Assembly: GCF_003020115.1 (NCBI RefSeq)
Contig: NZ_PYFX01000012.1
Span: 1 to 64,000 of the forward strand
DNA: 64,000 nt
From: Bradyrhizobium sp. MOS002
GTDB taxonomy: Bacteria; Pseudomonadota; Alphaproteobacteria; Rhizobiales; Xanthobacteraceae
Reading direction: 5' to 3'
Shown here: in pieces, positions 50,231-60,539 of the stretch
How the letters are laid out: each line of letters starts with the position of its first letter
Numbering within the stretch: position 1 is the first letter of the stretch
Made by a program: the position numbers and the translations under genes
Notes under the pieces: generated by a model
Told to the model about the DNA's origin: nothing
What the model saw: only the letters and a program-made list of their open reading frames with translations
Databases searched by the model: none

Positions 50231-51664
50231 CTAGCCTGGAAATTCCGCCAGGCCGAACTTTGTGGATGGCTGCGTGAAGCTCGCGCGTGCCGAGCGCACG
50301 AGCGGACCGATCGCAACCAGAGTGGCGAATAACAACGCAATTTCGATGTGGTAGACGACGCTGTATCCCGTCGACGGGTCCGTCAGCGCGCGGCCGAGCG
50401 CGCCGCCCGACGCCAGCGACGTCACGGCATCACGAATGCCGCCGCCGAGCGCGATCCCGCCACCGGCCGCGGTCGCCTGCACGGCGCCCCAGGTGCCCAG
50501 CGCCAATCCGCTTTCGCCGTCACGCGCCAGCGCCATCGCCGCGGTCAGCGTTCCCGCCGCAAACAGCCCGCCTCCGAAACCAATCAGCGCAGTGCCGATC
50601 CGAAACAGCAGCACCGAGCCCAGGGGCGCTGCGAAGATCACCGCAGCGAACGCGAATACGCCCGCTACCGCGCCGAAGCCGGCGATGCGATAGGGATCGG
50701 CGTTGCGTCCCAGCGTCCTTGCGGCGAGGCCAAATCCGGCCAGCGTGCCGAGCGCGAAGAACGCCGTGAGCGCCGTGGTCTGGCCTACGGTCAGCTTGAG
50801 GATTTCGGCGCCGTAGGGTTCGAGCAGAATATCCTGCATCGAGAATGCCGAGGTCCCGAGCGCCACCGCAACGAGGACGCGGACGGAGCCGCCGGCATTG
50901 CGGAACCTGGCCCAGGAGTGCTGGAATTCGGGCCGCTCTCGCGCAGCTGACGTCAGTGCCGGATTGCGCGCCTCCTGCTTCCACAGGGCGGCGATGTTGA
51001 GCAGCAATTGCGTGACGGCAACGCCCTGGATCACCTGGATCAGGCGTATCTCGTTGAAGTTGCGCAAGAGCTCACTGAAGATTAGCGCGCTGCCGGCCAT
51101 TCCGAACAGCAGCATCACATAGAGAAAGGCCACCACGCGCGGCCGCGCATCGGCTGGCGCGAGATCAGTGGCGAGCGCGAGACCCGCCGTCTGGGCCGTA
51201 TGCATGCCGGCTCCGACCAGCAGGAAGGCGAGCGCTGCGCCGAATTGTCCGTAGACCGCGGGATATTCGCCGGTGCCTGACAGCACAAGCAGCGCAAACG
51301 GCAGAATGGCGAAGCCGCCGAACTGGATCAGCGTTCCCATCCAGATATAGGGCACCCTGCGCCAGCCCAGCACCGAGCGATGATTGTCGGACTTGAAGCC
51401 GATCAGCACCCTGAAAGGCGCGAACACCAACGGTATCGACACCATCAGCGAGACCAAAAGCGTGGAGACGCCGAGCTCGACGATCATCACACGGTTGAGC
51501 GTGCCGTTCAGCAGCACGATCGAGATACCAGTCGACACCTGGAACAGCGACAGACGCAGCAGCCGTCCGAGCGGAAGCTCCGTCGTTGCCGCGTCCGCAA
51601 AGGGTAGGAAGCGGGTCCCGAGCCGCATCCAGCCTTTTGCCAATGTCGACGAAATCCGGGTCAT
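50231..51664 (-). CDS. lhaA: Light-harvesting 1 assembly protein LhaA (PucC family)
   Basis: This 477-residue MFS-related protein has about twelve helices (LFQVSTGISIVLLNGTLNRVMIVELGVS is the typical opening). It belongs to the BCD family of LhaA/PucC/Orf428 and helps insert bacteriochlorophyll or LH1 subunits. Its position between bchM and puhA is the LhaA position in purple bacteria. Confidence 0.95.
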   Translation of the reverse strand: MTRISSTLAKGWMRLGTRFLPFADAATTELPLGRLLRLSLFQVSTGISIVLLNGTLNRVMIVELGVSTLLVSLMVSIPLVFAPFRVLIGFKSDNHRSVLGWRRVPYIWMGTLIQFGGFAILPFALLVLSGTGEYPAVYGQFGAALAFLLVGAGMHTAQTAGLALATDLAPADARPRVVAFLYVMLLFGMAGSALIFSELLRNFNEIRLIQVIQGVAVTQLLLNIAALWKQEARNPALTSAARERPEFQHSWARFRNAGGSVRVLVAVALGTSAFSMQDILLEPYGAEILKLTVGQTTALTAFFALGTLAGFGLAARTLGRNADPYRIAGFGAVAGVFAFAAVIFAAPLGSVLLFRIGTALIGFGGGLFAAGTLTAAMALARDGESGLALGTWGAVQATAAGGGIALGGGIRDAVTSLASGGALGRALTDPSTGYSVVYHIEIALLFATLVAIGPLVRSARASFTQPSTKFGLAEFPG

Positions 51665-51671
51665 CGGGGAA

Positions 51672-52376
51672 TCATCTCCAAGGCTTCATTTCTAAGGCCT
51701 GCGACTTGTAGAATCCGCTGGCGACGCGATGGCTGCGGCCGAGCTGCCAGCGCTCCAGCCCTTCTTCCGACATCAGCAGCCGGCGCAATTTCTGCTCGCC
51801 AACCGGCTCGATCGCCGGTGCGCGATCGCCGCGCGGGAAAAGGCGGCCGACAGCATGCATCACGGCCAGAGCCGGTGTTTTCGGAGCGAACGTCACCAGC
51901 AGGGCCTCGGCGGTGCGCTCCGCCAACCCGGCCATTACCCGGCAGGTATCAGCCGGGCGATAATGGATCAGCGAGTCCATCGCGACCACGAAGTCGAACC
52001 TGCCGAGCTTGGGGTCGAGCATGTCGCCGGAGCGGAATTCGATGGTGGAGGAATCGAGGTCCGACGGCAGCCGCTCTCGCGCCACCGACACCAGCGTTGG
52101 CGACAGATCGATCGCAACCACGCGAGCGCCACGCCGCGCGGCCTCGATCGACAAGGCACCGGTGCCGCAGCCAGCGTCCAGCAATCGCGCGCCGCTCATG
52201 CTCTGCGGCAGCCACGACAGCAGCGTGTTGCGCATCTCGTCCCGGCCGGCGCGGACGGTTGCCCTGATGCGGCCGACCGGAGCATCCGACGTCAGTTTGG
52301 CCCAGGCATCGACCGCGGTCCGGTCGAAATAGGTCTCAAGCTCGCCACGCCGTTCGAGATAGGTTGCGATGGACAT
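51672..52376 (-). CDS. bchM: Mg-protoporphyrin O-methyltransferase
   Basis: This 234-residue SAM-dependent enzyme methylates Mg-protoporphyrin IX before ring E closure by AcsF. The SAM motif is ARLLDAGCGTGALSIEAARRGA, with YFDRTAVDAWAKLTSDAPVGRIR upstream as in BchM. Its start overlaps the bchL stop by one base (TGATG). Confidence 0.96.
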   Translation of the reverse strand: MSIATYLERRGELETYFDRTAVDAWAKLTSDAPVGRIRATVRAGRDEMRNTLLSWLPQSMSGARLLDAGCGTGALSIEAARRGARVVAIDLSPTLVSVARERLPSDLDSSTIEFRSGDMLDPKLGRFDFVVAMDSLIHYRPADTCRVMAGLAERTAEALLVTFAPKTPALAVMHAVGRLFPRGDRAPAIEPVGEQKLRRLLMSEEGLERWQLGRSHRVASGFYKSQALEMKPWR

Positions 52377-53287
52377 CAGTCAAACCCCAACAGATCGAAG
52401 ATTTCACGGTCCTTCAGTGACTTGCCGGGCAACGGCTCGATCGTTCCGGCCCAGAGCTCGGCGGCGAGGCGCATGTATTCGTCGGTGACGGCCTTCAATT
52501 CAGGCGTCTCGTCCATTTCAAACAGCGTCGATTTCTTCAGGCGGCTTTTGCGGATGACGTCGAGGTCCGGGAAATGCGCGACGCGCTTCAAGCCGGCCTG
52601 TTCGTTGTAGCGGTCGATCTGGTCGGTATCCTTGCTGCGATTGGCGATCACGCCGCCGAGCCGGACGCCGTAATTTCTCGATTTGGCCTCGATTGCGGCG
52701 ACGATGCGGTTCATCGCGAAGATCGAGTCGAAATCATTGGCTGCGACGATCAGCGCGCGGTCTGAGTGTTGCAAGGGTGCTGCGAAGCCGCCGCATACGA
52801 CATCACCGAGCACGTCGAAGATCACCACGTCGGTGTCTTCGAGCAGATGGTGTTCCTTCAGAAGCTTCACGGTCTGGCCGACGACATAGCCGCCGCAGCC
52901 GGTGCCCGCCGGCGGGCCGCCCGCCTCCAGGCACATCACGCCATTGTAGCCTTCGAACACGAAATCCTCAGGGCGAAGTTCCTCGGCGTGGAAGTTCACG
53001 GATTCCAGCACGTCGATCACGGTCGGGACCAGGCGCTTGGTCAGCGTGAAGGTTGAGTCATGCTTGGGATCGCAGCCGATCTGCAGCACGCGCTTGCCGA
53101 GCCTGGAAAAGGCAACGGAGAGATTCGACGACGTCGTGCTCTTGCCGATGCCGCCCTTGCCGTAGACCGAGAACACTTTTGCGGTTCCGATCTTGAGCTT
53201 GGGATCGAGCTGTACTTGCACGCTGCCTTCGCCATCGCCGCAACAGGACGGGCTCTTGAGCGACGATGGTTTGGTCTGGACATTCAT
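52376..53287 (-). CDS. bchL: Dark protochlorophyllide reductase, ATPase subunit
   Basis: This 303-residue NifH-like subunit of DPOR passes electrons to BchNB upon ATP hydrolysis. The P-loop GKGGIGKS is at 43-50. The cysteines that bridge the dimer [4Fe-4S] cluster are Cys131 (GTGCGGYV) and Cys165 (GDVVCGGF). It overlaps the bchH stop. DPOR is oxygen-sensitive, in contrast with the O2-dependent AcsF of the same operon. Confidence 0.98.
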   Translation of the reverse strand: MNVQTKPSSLKSPSCCGDGEGSVQVQLDPKLKIGTAKVFSVYGKGGIGKSTTSSNLSVAFSRLGKRVLQIGCDPKHDSTFTLTKRLVPTVIDVLESVNFHAEELRPEDFVFEGYNGVMCLEAGGPPAGTGCGGYVVGQTVKLLKEHHLLEDTDVVIFDVLGDVVCGGFAAPLQHSDRALIVAANDFDSIFAMNRIVAAIEAKSRNYGVRLGGVIANRSKDTDQIDRYNEQAGLKRVAHFPDLDVIRKSRLKKSTLFEMDETPELKAVTDEYMRLAAELWAGTIEPLPGKSLKDREIFDLLGFD

Positions 53288-56200
53288 GCGGCAACTCCCA
53301 CGCCTTCGAGGCGGTCTTCGAGCTCTTCGCCTGCCCTGCGCAGGACATCGAGCATCTCCGGATCGGGCGACCAGTATTTGCGTTCGTGCGCTTCGATCAG
53401 CCGGTTCGCGACCTTCGCGGAGGCGACCGGATTGAGCGAGGCCAGGCGCTCACGCATTTCGGGATCGAGCATGAAGGTCTCGGTGAGCTGCCGGTAGACC
53501 CACGGCGCCACCTCGCCCGTCGTCGCCGACCAGCCCATGGTGTTGGTGACGTGTTCCTCGATCTGGCGCACGCCCTCATAGCCGTGCTTGAGCATGCCCT
53601 CGTACCATTTCGGATTGAGCATCCTGGTGCGGGTTTCCAGCGCGACCTGCTCCGACAACGTGCGGACCGTACCCGCGCCGCGGGTCTGGTCGCCGATATA
53701 GACCGGCGCCGACTGGCCGCCCCTGGCCATCCGCACCGCACGGCTGATGCCGCCGAGCGTGTCGAAATAATGATCGACCGTGGTGACGCCGAGTTCGACC
53801 GAGTCGAGGTTCTGATAGGCGAGATCGACAGTAGCGAGCGCGTTCTTCAACAGCGCCGTCTGCTGCACCGGCTGGCCCTTGAGGCCATAGGCAAAGCTCT
53901 TGCGGCGGGTATAGGTCTCGGCCAGTTCATCCTCGTTATCCCAGCGGCCGTTCTCGACCAGATGATTGACGTTCGACCCATAGGCGCCGTCGGCATTGCC
54001 GAACACGCGCAAGGACGCCGTTTCCAGGTCGCAATTGTTGGCTGCCTGAAACGCCAAGACGTGCTTGCGCACGAAATTCCGTTCGACCGGCTCATCGGCG
54101 GATGCTGCCAGGAAGCAGGCCTCGGCCAGCAACTTGATCTGCAGCGGCAGCAGATCGCGGAAGATGCCGGACATGGTGATGATGACGTCGATCCGCGGCC
54201 GGTTGAGCTGATCGAGCGGGATCAATTCCGCGCCGGTCAAGCGGCCATAGCCGTCAAAGCGCGGTCTTGCCCCAAGCAAGGCCAGCGCTTGCCCGATCGG
54301 TGCGCCCTCGTTCTTGAGATTATCGGTACCCCACAGCACAATCGCGACAGATTCCGGGATGCCGTGTCCTTCGCCGACATGCTTGTCGATCAGCCGCTCG
54401 GCCTGGTGTGCTCCGTCCTGCACGGCAAAGGCGCTGGGAATGCGGAACGGATCGAAGCCATGGAGATTGCGGCCCGTCGGCAGGATCGCCGGCGTGCGCA
54501 GGAGATCGCCGCCCGGTGCCGGCCGAATGAATTTTCCGTCCAGCGCATGCAGGATCGCAGGCAGTTCGTGATCCTGCTGAAGGATGCGATCGATGCCAGC
54601 CAATTCCTTGTAAAGCGCCAGCGCGGCGTCGTCCCTCGCGGCCAACACTTCGGGCGCCTCGCCCGTCACCAGCGCCTCGAGGATCGATTTGTCCGGGCGT
54701 GCGCCGTGCGAGGCATCCGCGACTGCCTGCAGCATCTCGACCCGCTGTCCGACTGACGGCGTTTCACCGACGACATGCAGTCCATGCGGGATCAGGGTGT
54801 ATTCAAGCTCGAGCACGGCTTCCGACAATTTGCCGACCGCTGCGGCCGGATCCATCCAGGCGGGAGACGCCTCGGTTAGCTCGAGAGCACTGGCCTGGGC
54901 CTGTATCAATGTCGCGATATCTCTGCGTTCCGCATCGTCTTCCGGAGCAAGTCCACGCCAGCGCGCGATCGAAGCCTTCAGCTCAACCAGACCCTTGTAG
55001 AGTCCGGCATGGGCGACCGGTGGCGTCAGATAGCTGATCAGCGTCGCAGCCGAACGGCGCTTGGCGATCGTGCCTTCGGACGGGTTGTTCGAGGCATAGA
55101 GATAGAGATTCGGCAGATCGTCGATCATGCGGTCGGGCCAGCATGCGCCGGAGAGACCGGCCTGCTTGCCCGGCATGAATTCGAGCGCGCCGTGGGTTCC
55201 GAAATGCAGCACCGCGCCGGCGCCGAAATCCTCGCGCAGCCAGCGATAAAATGCCGAGAAGGCATGCGTCGGCGCAAAGCCCTTCTCGAACAACAACCGC
55301 ATCGGATCGCCCTCATATCCAAATGCTGGCTGGACCCCGACGAAGACGTTACCGAAGCGCTCTCCGAGCACGAAGATCGAGCTGCCATCGCTCTGCTGCT
55401 TGCCCGGTCCCGGCCCCCATTGCGCCTCGATCTGCCGCAACCATTTTTCGCGGCGGACGTGGTCGCCAGCCGGAATCTTGGTGTGGACGTTGGCATCGGC
55501 GCCAAAGCGGGCGGCGTTACCGACCACGATGCTCTCGCGCAACGCGTCGGCGCTTTCGGGCACTTCGACCTGATAACCTGCGCGCTTCATTGCGCAAAGC
55601 GTTCGATGCAGCGATTCGAACACAGAGAGAAACGCCGCAGTGCCGGTGTTGCCGGCATTCGGCGGGAAGTTGAACAGGACGATCGCAACCTTACGATCCC
55701 GGCGCTCCGTACGGCGCGTCGCGACCAGACGCGCCGTACGCGCCGCCAGCATGTCGGCACGCTCGCTGCAGACATGCATTGCGCCGCCGGTCTCGGCCGA
55801 TGCGAAAATGCAGGCGCGTTCACAGCCGGTGCAGGGAGCGCCTGCGCCGTCGGAGCGGCCGCCATAGACCATCGGCCCCGCCGCACCGTCCAGCTCGGGG
55901 ATCGCCACCATGATGGTGCTCTCCACCGGCATCAGACCACGATCCGAGGCGCCCCACTGCTCGAGCGTCTGGAATTCGACGGGATGCGCCGACAGATAGG
56001 GTACATCGAGCTTGGCGAGAATGTCTTCGGCTGCCCGGGAGTCGTTGTAGGCGGGGCCGCCGACCAGCGAGAAACCGGTCAGCGAGACCACGGCATCGAC
56101 GATGCTGCTTCCGTCCTTCATGAAGAAGCGTTCGATTGCCGGGCGCTGATCCAGGCCACTCGCGAAAGCGGGAATGACGCGCAGCCCCCTCGCCTCGAAC

Positions 56201-57012
56201 GCCGCGATCACACCATCATAGTGACCGGCATTTCCGGCCAGCAGATAGGAGCGCAATAGAAGGAGGCCGACGGTGCCGCGCTCGCCAGCCAGGGCAGGTA
56301 AGCGATCGGCTGTATCCGCGATGCGTCCCTTGAAGCGCGGATGGTAAACACCGATATCGGCATAGTCGACCGGCGCCTCGGCCTTCACGATGCCCCGCAG
56401 GCCGCGGCGCGGTCCTTCCGCATACCGATCGACCAGCAGGCGGATCATGTTGGCGATGTTCTGCTCGGACCCAGCCAGCCAGTATTGCAGCGTCAGGAAA
56501 TAGGCGCGCATGTCCTGCGCGGTGCCGGGAATGAAGCGCAGCAACTTGGGCAGCTGCCGCAGCATCTTCATCTCGCCCTTGCCGCCGGGGCTGCCCTTGC
56601 GATTGCCGCGCAGCTTCTTCAGCCATGCGATGGCGCCGAGCGCCTCACCGCTCATGTCGAACTTGCCGACCCGCGTCAGCTTGACAATCTCGGCCGCCGA
56701 CATGCAGCAGATCATCGCGTCGCAATCATTGCGCCGTGTAACAAGTGCCGGCATCACAGCGCGAACATGGTCGTCGAGAAACAGCATGGTGGCGATCACG
56801 ATGTCGCCGCGGGCAATATCGGCCTTGCAGCGATCGAGCGCTGCGTCGTCAGTGCCCCATTCGTCTGCGGAATGCACCGTGAGCGACAGCCCCGGGAAGT
56901 TATTCCTCAACAGTGCCTGCGCACGCGCAGCCGCGCCGGACAGATGACTGTCCATGGTCACGACGACGACCCGGAGAGGCGTCGCGTCAGCGGGCGTAAT
57001 GCGCTTTGGCAT
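53284..57012 (-). CDS. bchH: Mg-chelatase H subunit
   Basis: This ~1242-residue porphyrin-binding subunit of Mg-chelatase inserts Mg2+ into protoporphyrin IX together with BchI and BchD (not in the window). Long family blocks such as HFGTHGALEFMPGKQAGLSG and NPSEGTIAKRRS are present. The ATG at 57012 (PKRITPAD) is preferred over an upstream start at 57027. It overlaps the bchB end by 26 bp. Confidence 0.98.
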   Translation of the reverse strand: MPKRITPADATPLRVVVVTMDSHLSGAAARAQALLRNNFPGLSLTVHSADEWGTDDAALDRCKADIARGDIVIATMLFLDDHVRAVMPALVTRRNDCDAMICCMSAAEIVKLTRVGKFDMSGEALGAIAWLKKLRGNRKGSPGGKGEMKMLRQLPKLLRFIPGTAQDMRAYFLTLQYWLAGSEQNIANMIRLLVDRYAEGPRRGLRGIVKAEAPVDYADIGVYHPRFKGRIADTADRLPALAGERGTVGLLLLRSYLLAGNAGHYDGVIAAFEARGLRVIPAFASGLDQRPAIERFFMKDGSSIVDAVVSLTGFSLVGGPAYNDSRAAEDILAKLDVPYLSAHPVEFQTLEQWGASDRGLMPVESTIMVAIPELDGAAGPMVYGGRSDGAGAPCTGCERACIFASAETGGAMHVCSERADMLAARTARLVATRRTERRDRKVAIVLFNFPPNAGNTGTAAFLSVFESLHRTLCAMKRAGYQVEVPESADALRESIVVGNAARFGADANVHTKIPAGDHVRREKWLRQIEAQWGPGPGKQQSDGSSIFVLGERFGNVFVGVQPAFGYEGDPMRLLFEKGFAPTHAFSAFYRWLREDFGAGAVLHFGTHGALEFMPGKQAGLSGACWPDRMIDDLPNLYLYASNNPSEGTIAKRRSAATLISYLTPPVAHAGLYKGLVELKASIARWRGLAPEDDAERRDIATLIQAQASALELTEASPAWMDPAAAVGKLSEAVLELEYTLIPHGLHVVGETPSVGQRVEMLQAVADASHGARPDKSILEALVTGEAPEVLAARDDAALALYKELAGIDRILQQDHELPAILHALDGKFIRPAPGGDLLRTPAILPTGRNLHGFDPFRIPSAFAVQDGAHQAERLIDKHVGEGHGIPESVAIVLWGTDNLKNEGAPIGQALALLGARPRFDGYGRLTGAELIPLDQLNRPRIDVIITMSGIFRDLLPLQIKLLAEACFLAASADEPVERNFVRKHVLAFQAANNCDLETASLRVFGNADGAYGSNVNHLVENGRWDNEDELAETYTRRKSFAYGLKGQPVQQTALLKNALATVDLAYQNLDSVELGVTTVDHYFDTLGGISRAVRMARGGQSAPVYIGDQTRGAGTVRTLSEQVALETRTRMLNPKWYEGMLKHGYEGVRQIEEHVTNTMGWSATTGEVAPWVYRQLTETFMLDPEMRERLASLNPVASAKVANRLIEAHERKYWSPDPEMLDVLRRAGEELEDRLEGVGVAA

Positions 57013-58552
57013 CGTAGAGCGTCTCAATGGTTATGGTGGCAACGCCGTTTTCATTGGCGAAACGTTCGGTGTTGCGGCGCGCCTTGCCGCGGACAAAGAA
57101 CGGGATTTTGTGCAGTTCCTTCTCGGCGTCCGCCGCCCAAACGGCTGCGATATTCGACGCAGGGACAGAAACCTCAACCGGCCGATCAGCAACGGGCGCT
57201 GAATTGCCCGCGCCGAGATGCGACGGCACGGCGCCGTCCTTGAATTCGAAATCATCCTTGAACATCGCGAGCAGATGCTCTTCGAGGCCCATCATCAGCG
57301 GGTGCACCCAGGTATCGAAGATGACGTTGGCGCCCTCAAACCCCATCTGCGGCGCGTAGCGTGCCGGAAAATCCTGTACATGCACCGGCGCCGAGATCAC
57401 GGCGCAGGGAACGCCGAGGCGCTTGGCGATATGACGCTCCATCTGCGTCCCCAGCACCAACTCGGGCTGCAGTTCTGCGACCTTGGCCTCGACCTCCAGA
57501 TAGTCGTCGGTGATCAAGGGTTCGACGTCATAACGTTTTGCCGCGTCCCGGATTTCGCGGCCGAATTCGCGGCTGTAGGTGCCGAGACCGACGACCTTGA
57601 AGCCGAGCTCGTCGGATGCAATGCGTGCGGCGGCAACGGCGTGGGTGGCGTCGCCAAAGATAAAGACACGCTTGCCGGTGAGATAGGTTGAGTCGACCGA
57701 ACGCGAGTACCACGGCAGCCGGGTCGAGCCCGAGGCCAGCGTCGCCGACGCATCGACACCGGAGAGCTTCGCGACCTCTTCGACGAACTCGCGCGTGGCC
57801 GAGACGCCGATTGGAATGGTTTTGGTGAAGGGTTGGCCGAACGTCCGTTGCAGCCATGACGCGGCCTGCCCCGCGATTTCGGGATACAGCACGACGTTGA
57901 AGTCAGCCTCGCCAAGTCGTGCGATATCGGCCGGGGTCGCCCCCATCGGCGCAGTGACGTTCACGTCGATGCCAAGCTTTGCCAGCAGCGATGTGATCTC
58001 GACGTTGTCGTCGCGATGGCGGAAGCCGAGAGCAGTCGGGCCGAGCAGATTGCAGCGGGCGCGGACTCCCGCGGCACGCTGCGGACGCGATGTTCCGGGT
58101 GCGGGCGCTGACGGCCCGGCGAGCGCGCGCACCAATTGATAGAACGTTTCGGCCGCGCCCCAATTTTCCTTGCGCTGATAGGCCGGCAGATCGACGGCCA
58201 CAACGGGGATCGGGAGATCGAGCGCACGCGCCAGACCGCCGGGGTCGTCCTGGATCAGCGACCCGGTGCAGGACGCGCCGACGAGCATCGCCTGCGGCTG
58301 GAAGCGATCATAGGCATGCTGGGCCGCGGTCTTGAACAGCTCGGCGGTGTCGCCGCCGAGATCCCGCGCGGAAAACGTCGTGTAGGTCACGGGTGGGCGT
58401 CGGTCGCGGCGTTCGATCATCGTGAACAGCAGATCCGCATAGGTATCGCCCTGCGGCGCGTGCAGCACATAATGCAGGCCCTCCATTCCCGTCGCGACGC
58501 GCATCGCGCCGACGTGGGGAGGTCCTTCATATGTCCACACCGTGAGCTGCAT
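56987..58552 (-). CDS. bchB: Dark protochlorophyllide reductase, BchB subunit
   Basis: This 521-residue NifK-like subunit starts MQLTVWTYEGPPHVGAMRVA. Asp36 in HAPQGDTY is the unusual aspartate ligand of the NB cluster known in Rhodobacter. VGASCTGSLIQDDPGG supplies a Cys ligand. The C-terminal ~50-residue domain (FVRGKARRNTERFANENGVATIT) contacts substrate. It works with BchN and BchL. Confidence 0.98.
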   Translation of the reverse strand: MQLTVWTYEGPPHVGAMRVATGMEGLHYVLHAPQGDTYADLLFTMIERRDRRPPVTYTTFSARDLGGDTAELFKTAAQHAYDRFQPQAMLVGASCTGSLIQDDPGGLARALDLPIPVVAVDLPAYQRKENWGAAETFYQLVRALAGPSAPAPGTSRPQRAAGVRARCNLLGPTALGFRHRDDNVEITSLLAKLGIDVNVTAPMGATPADIARLGEADFNVVLYPEIAGQAASWLQRTFGQPFTKTIPIGVSATREFVEEVAKLSGVDASATLASGSTRLPWYSRSVDSTYLTGKRVFIFGDATHAVAAARIASDELGFKVVGLGTYSREFGREIRDAAKRYDVEPLITDDYLEVEAKVAELQPELVLGTQMERHIAKRLGVPCAVISAPVHVQDFPARYAPQMGFEGANVIFDTWVHPLMMGLEEHLLAMFKDDFEFKDGAVPSHLGAGNSAPVADRPVEVSVPASNIAAVWAADAEKELHKIPFFVRGKARRNTERFANENGVATITIETLYDAKAHYAR

Positions 58553-58554
58553 GA

Positions 58555-59838
58555 TCAGGCCACCAACTTCGCGCGGCGCACCAGAGGGCGCGCAAACAGT
58601 TCAGCGAGATCTGCGGCCTGCTCGTAGCCCTGGATCGGTGTGAACACGAGCTCGATCGACCATTTCGTGGTCATGCCCTCGGCCTCCAGGGGATTGGCAA
58701 GCCCAAGCCCACACACCACCAGGTCCGGGCGCGCGGCGCGGCAGCGGTCAAGCTGCAAATCGACGTCCTGCCCTTCGGACAGCACGACATCATCCGGCAG
58801 CAGCCTGAGCTCTTCAGCGAGATGCTCGCGGTGCAGATAGGGTGTCCCGACCTCGACCAGTTGCATCGACAATTCACGCGAGAGGAACCTCGCCAGAGGA
58901 ATTTCGAGCTGGGAATCCGGAAACAGGAAAATGCTGCGGCCCGACAATTGAACGCGGTAGCGAAGCAGAGCCCGCTCGGCCCTGATTCGATGGGGTTGCG
59001 TCACCGCTTCGAACAGCGCGGGCGCGACACCGAACGTATCGGCAGCTGCACGCAGCCATGCCGTCGTGCCCTCCACGCCCAAGGGGAACGGCGCGGCCAA
59101 TCGCTTGGCGCCGCGATCTTCCAAAGCACGCGCCGTGTCAGCGAGGAACGGCTGAGCCAGGAGAAATCTGGTGTTTGGCCCAATCGCTGGAAGCGCTGCC
59201 GCCTTGCGCGGCGGCAGAAACTGCACACGGCCGATCCCCAACGCGTCGAACAGCCGGATGAACTGATCCTCGACCACGTCCGCCAGCGAGCCGACGATGA
59301 GCAGTTGGTCCTCGCTCGTCCGGGGCGGGGGGGCTGCGGGGACGAGCGAGGCGAGACAGGCATCCTCGCCTTGCGTGAATGTTGTCTCGATTCCACTGCC
59401 CGAGTAATTGAGAATGCGGACCGCAGGCGAAAACTTCTGGGACAGCCGCAATGCGGCGCGCGACAGATCGAGCTTGATGACTTCGGACGGACAGGAGCCG
59501 ACCAGGAACAGCAGCCGGATCTCCGGCCGCCGGGCAATCAGCTGAGCCACGATGCGGTCCAGCTCGTCGTTGGCATCGGTGAGCCCGGCGAGATCCTTCT
59601 CCTCCATGATCGCAGTGGCAAATCGCGGCTCGGCGAAGATCATGACGCCGGCGGCGGACTGAATCAGATGCGCGCAGGTGCGCGATCCCACCACCAGGAA
59701 GAAGGCGTCCTGGATCTTGCGATGCAGCCAAACGATACCGGTCAGCCCACAGAACACCTCGCGCTGGCCATTCTCGCGGCGGACTGGCTTTGGCGCGCCA
59801 TCGGCTGCGACCTGACATCCCTGCACATGCACGTTCAT
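58555..59838 (-). CDS. bchN: Dark protochlorophyllide reductase, BchN subunit
   Basis: This 427-residue NifD-like subunit has cluster cysteines at Cys30 (FCGLTG), Cys55 (RTCAHLI) and Cys116 (VGSCPSEVIKLDL). Each is shifted by +4 from the numbering I recall for Rhodobacter. It lies 2 bp upstream of bchB and overlaps the end of bchF by 4 bp. Confidence 0.98.
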   Translation of the reverse strand: MNVHVQGCQVAADGAPKPVRRENGQREVFCGLTGIVWLHRKIQDAFFLVVGSRTCAHLIQSAAGVMIFAEPRFATAIMEEKDLAGLTDANDELDRIVAQLIARRPEIRLLFLVGSCPSEVIKLDLSRAALRLSQKFSPAVRILNYSGSGIETTFTQGEDACLASLVPAAPPPRTSEDQLLIVGSLADVVEDQFIRLFDALGIGRVQFLPPRKAAALPAIGPNTRFLLAQPFLADTARALEDRGAKRLAAPFPLGVEGTTAWLRAAADTFGVAPALFEAVTQPHRIRAERALLRYRVQLSGRSIFLFPDSQLEIPLARFLSRELSMQLVEVGTPYLHREHLAEELRLLPDDVVLSEGQDVDLQLDRCRAARPDLVVCGLGLANPLEAEGMTTKWSIELVFTPIQGYEQAADLAELFARPLVRRAKLVA

Positions 59839-60539
59839 GCGTGGCTCCCGGGAATGGAGAGAGCTGCCGATGATGCAACGCGCTCGTCACGCCGCGCTGC
59901 ACGCAGCTTCAACAAGAACTGCGCGGCATTGACGAAGTATGACGCGTACGCCGCGAGCGCGAGCAGCATCTGCTCGCGCGGGCCGCCGATCCCGGCGAAC
60001 AATGCAATGAGGTAGCCGGTGTGCAGCGCCAGCACGAGGAAGCTGAAGACGTCTTCCCAGAAGAACGCCGGTGCAAACAGATAGCAGCCGAAGACTTCAC
60101 GTTCCCAGATCGAGCCGGTGATCATGATCGCGTACAACACAAGCGTCTTGACGACGATCGACACCGTCGCGACGGCAAAGCCTTCGCCGTTGAAGAGATA
60201 ACGAAGCACCAGCGCCAGGCTGATCAGGAACACCGCAAACTGGACCGGCGCGAGGATGCCCTGCACCAGCGTCCACTTTGTTGCATCGCGGCGAAGGCGC
60301 TGTTCGGGCGTGTACAGCGGCCTAAGTGATTGTGCTGCCGAACGGGCTCGCGATGCGACATTACCAATCTGCGAAATTCCATTCGCAGGCGCAGCGACGT
60401 ATTCACCTACGGAACTGTAAAGATTGTTTGACAGCTCTGCGTCACGGTGATGCGATATTGGCCGGGGAAAGCGAGCATCTGCCGGCGAAGGGTCGCCGTG
60501 CTCGGGAAAGTCGCCGCTTTTAGCTGCTCGAAGCTGCAC
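59835..60539 (-). CDS. bchF: 3-vinyl bacteriochlorophyllide hydratase (start uncertain)
   Basis: The membrane enzyme adds water to the C3 vinyl group on the way to bacteriochlorophyll a. Recognisable BchF sequence starts at LRPLYTPEQRLRRDATKW and has about four helices; YLFAPAFFWEDVFSFLVLALHTGYL is characteristic. No ATG, GTG or TTG exists close to that point. In-frame starts are GTG 60539 (good GGGAG site) and TTG 60593, but both place ~75-95 unlikely residues, with low GC at third codon positions, before the family sequence. A consensus PpsR site at 60416-60433 would then lie inside the gene. A non-standard start just before LYTPEQ is possible. Confidence 0.88.
   Translation of the reverse strand: MQLRAAKSGDFPEHGDPSPADARFPRPISHHRDAELSNNLYSSVGEYVAAPANGISQIGNVASRARSAAQSLRPLYTPEQRLRRDATKWTLVQGILAPVQFAVFLISLALVLRYLFNGEGFAVATVSIVVKTLVLYAIMITGSIWEREVFGCYLFAPAFFWEDVFSFLVLALHTGYLIALFAGIGGPREQMLLALAAYASYFVNAAQFLLKLRAARRDERVASSAALSIPGSHA
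60416..60433. promoter_or_regulatory. PpsR/CrtJ site, TGT-N12-ACA
   Basis: TGTAAAGATTGTTTGACA matches the PpsR/CrtJ consensus exactly. It lies at the 5' end of the bchF superoperon, 50-150 bp before the region where BchF homology starts. PpsR represses photosynthesis genes in air and, in Bradyrhizobium/Rhodopseudomonas, responds to bacteriophytochrome. Confidence 0.7.
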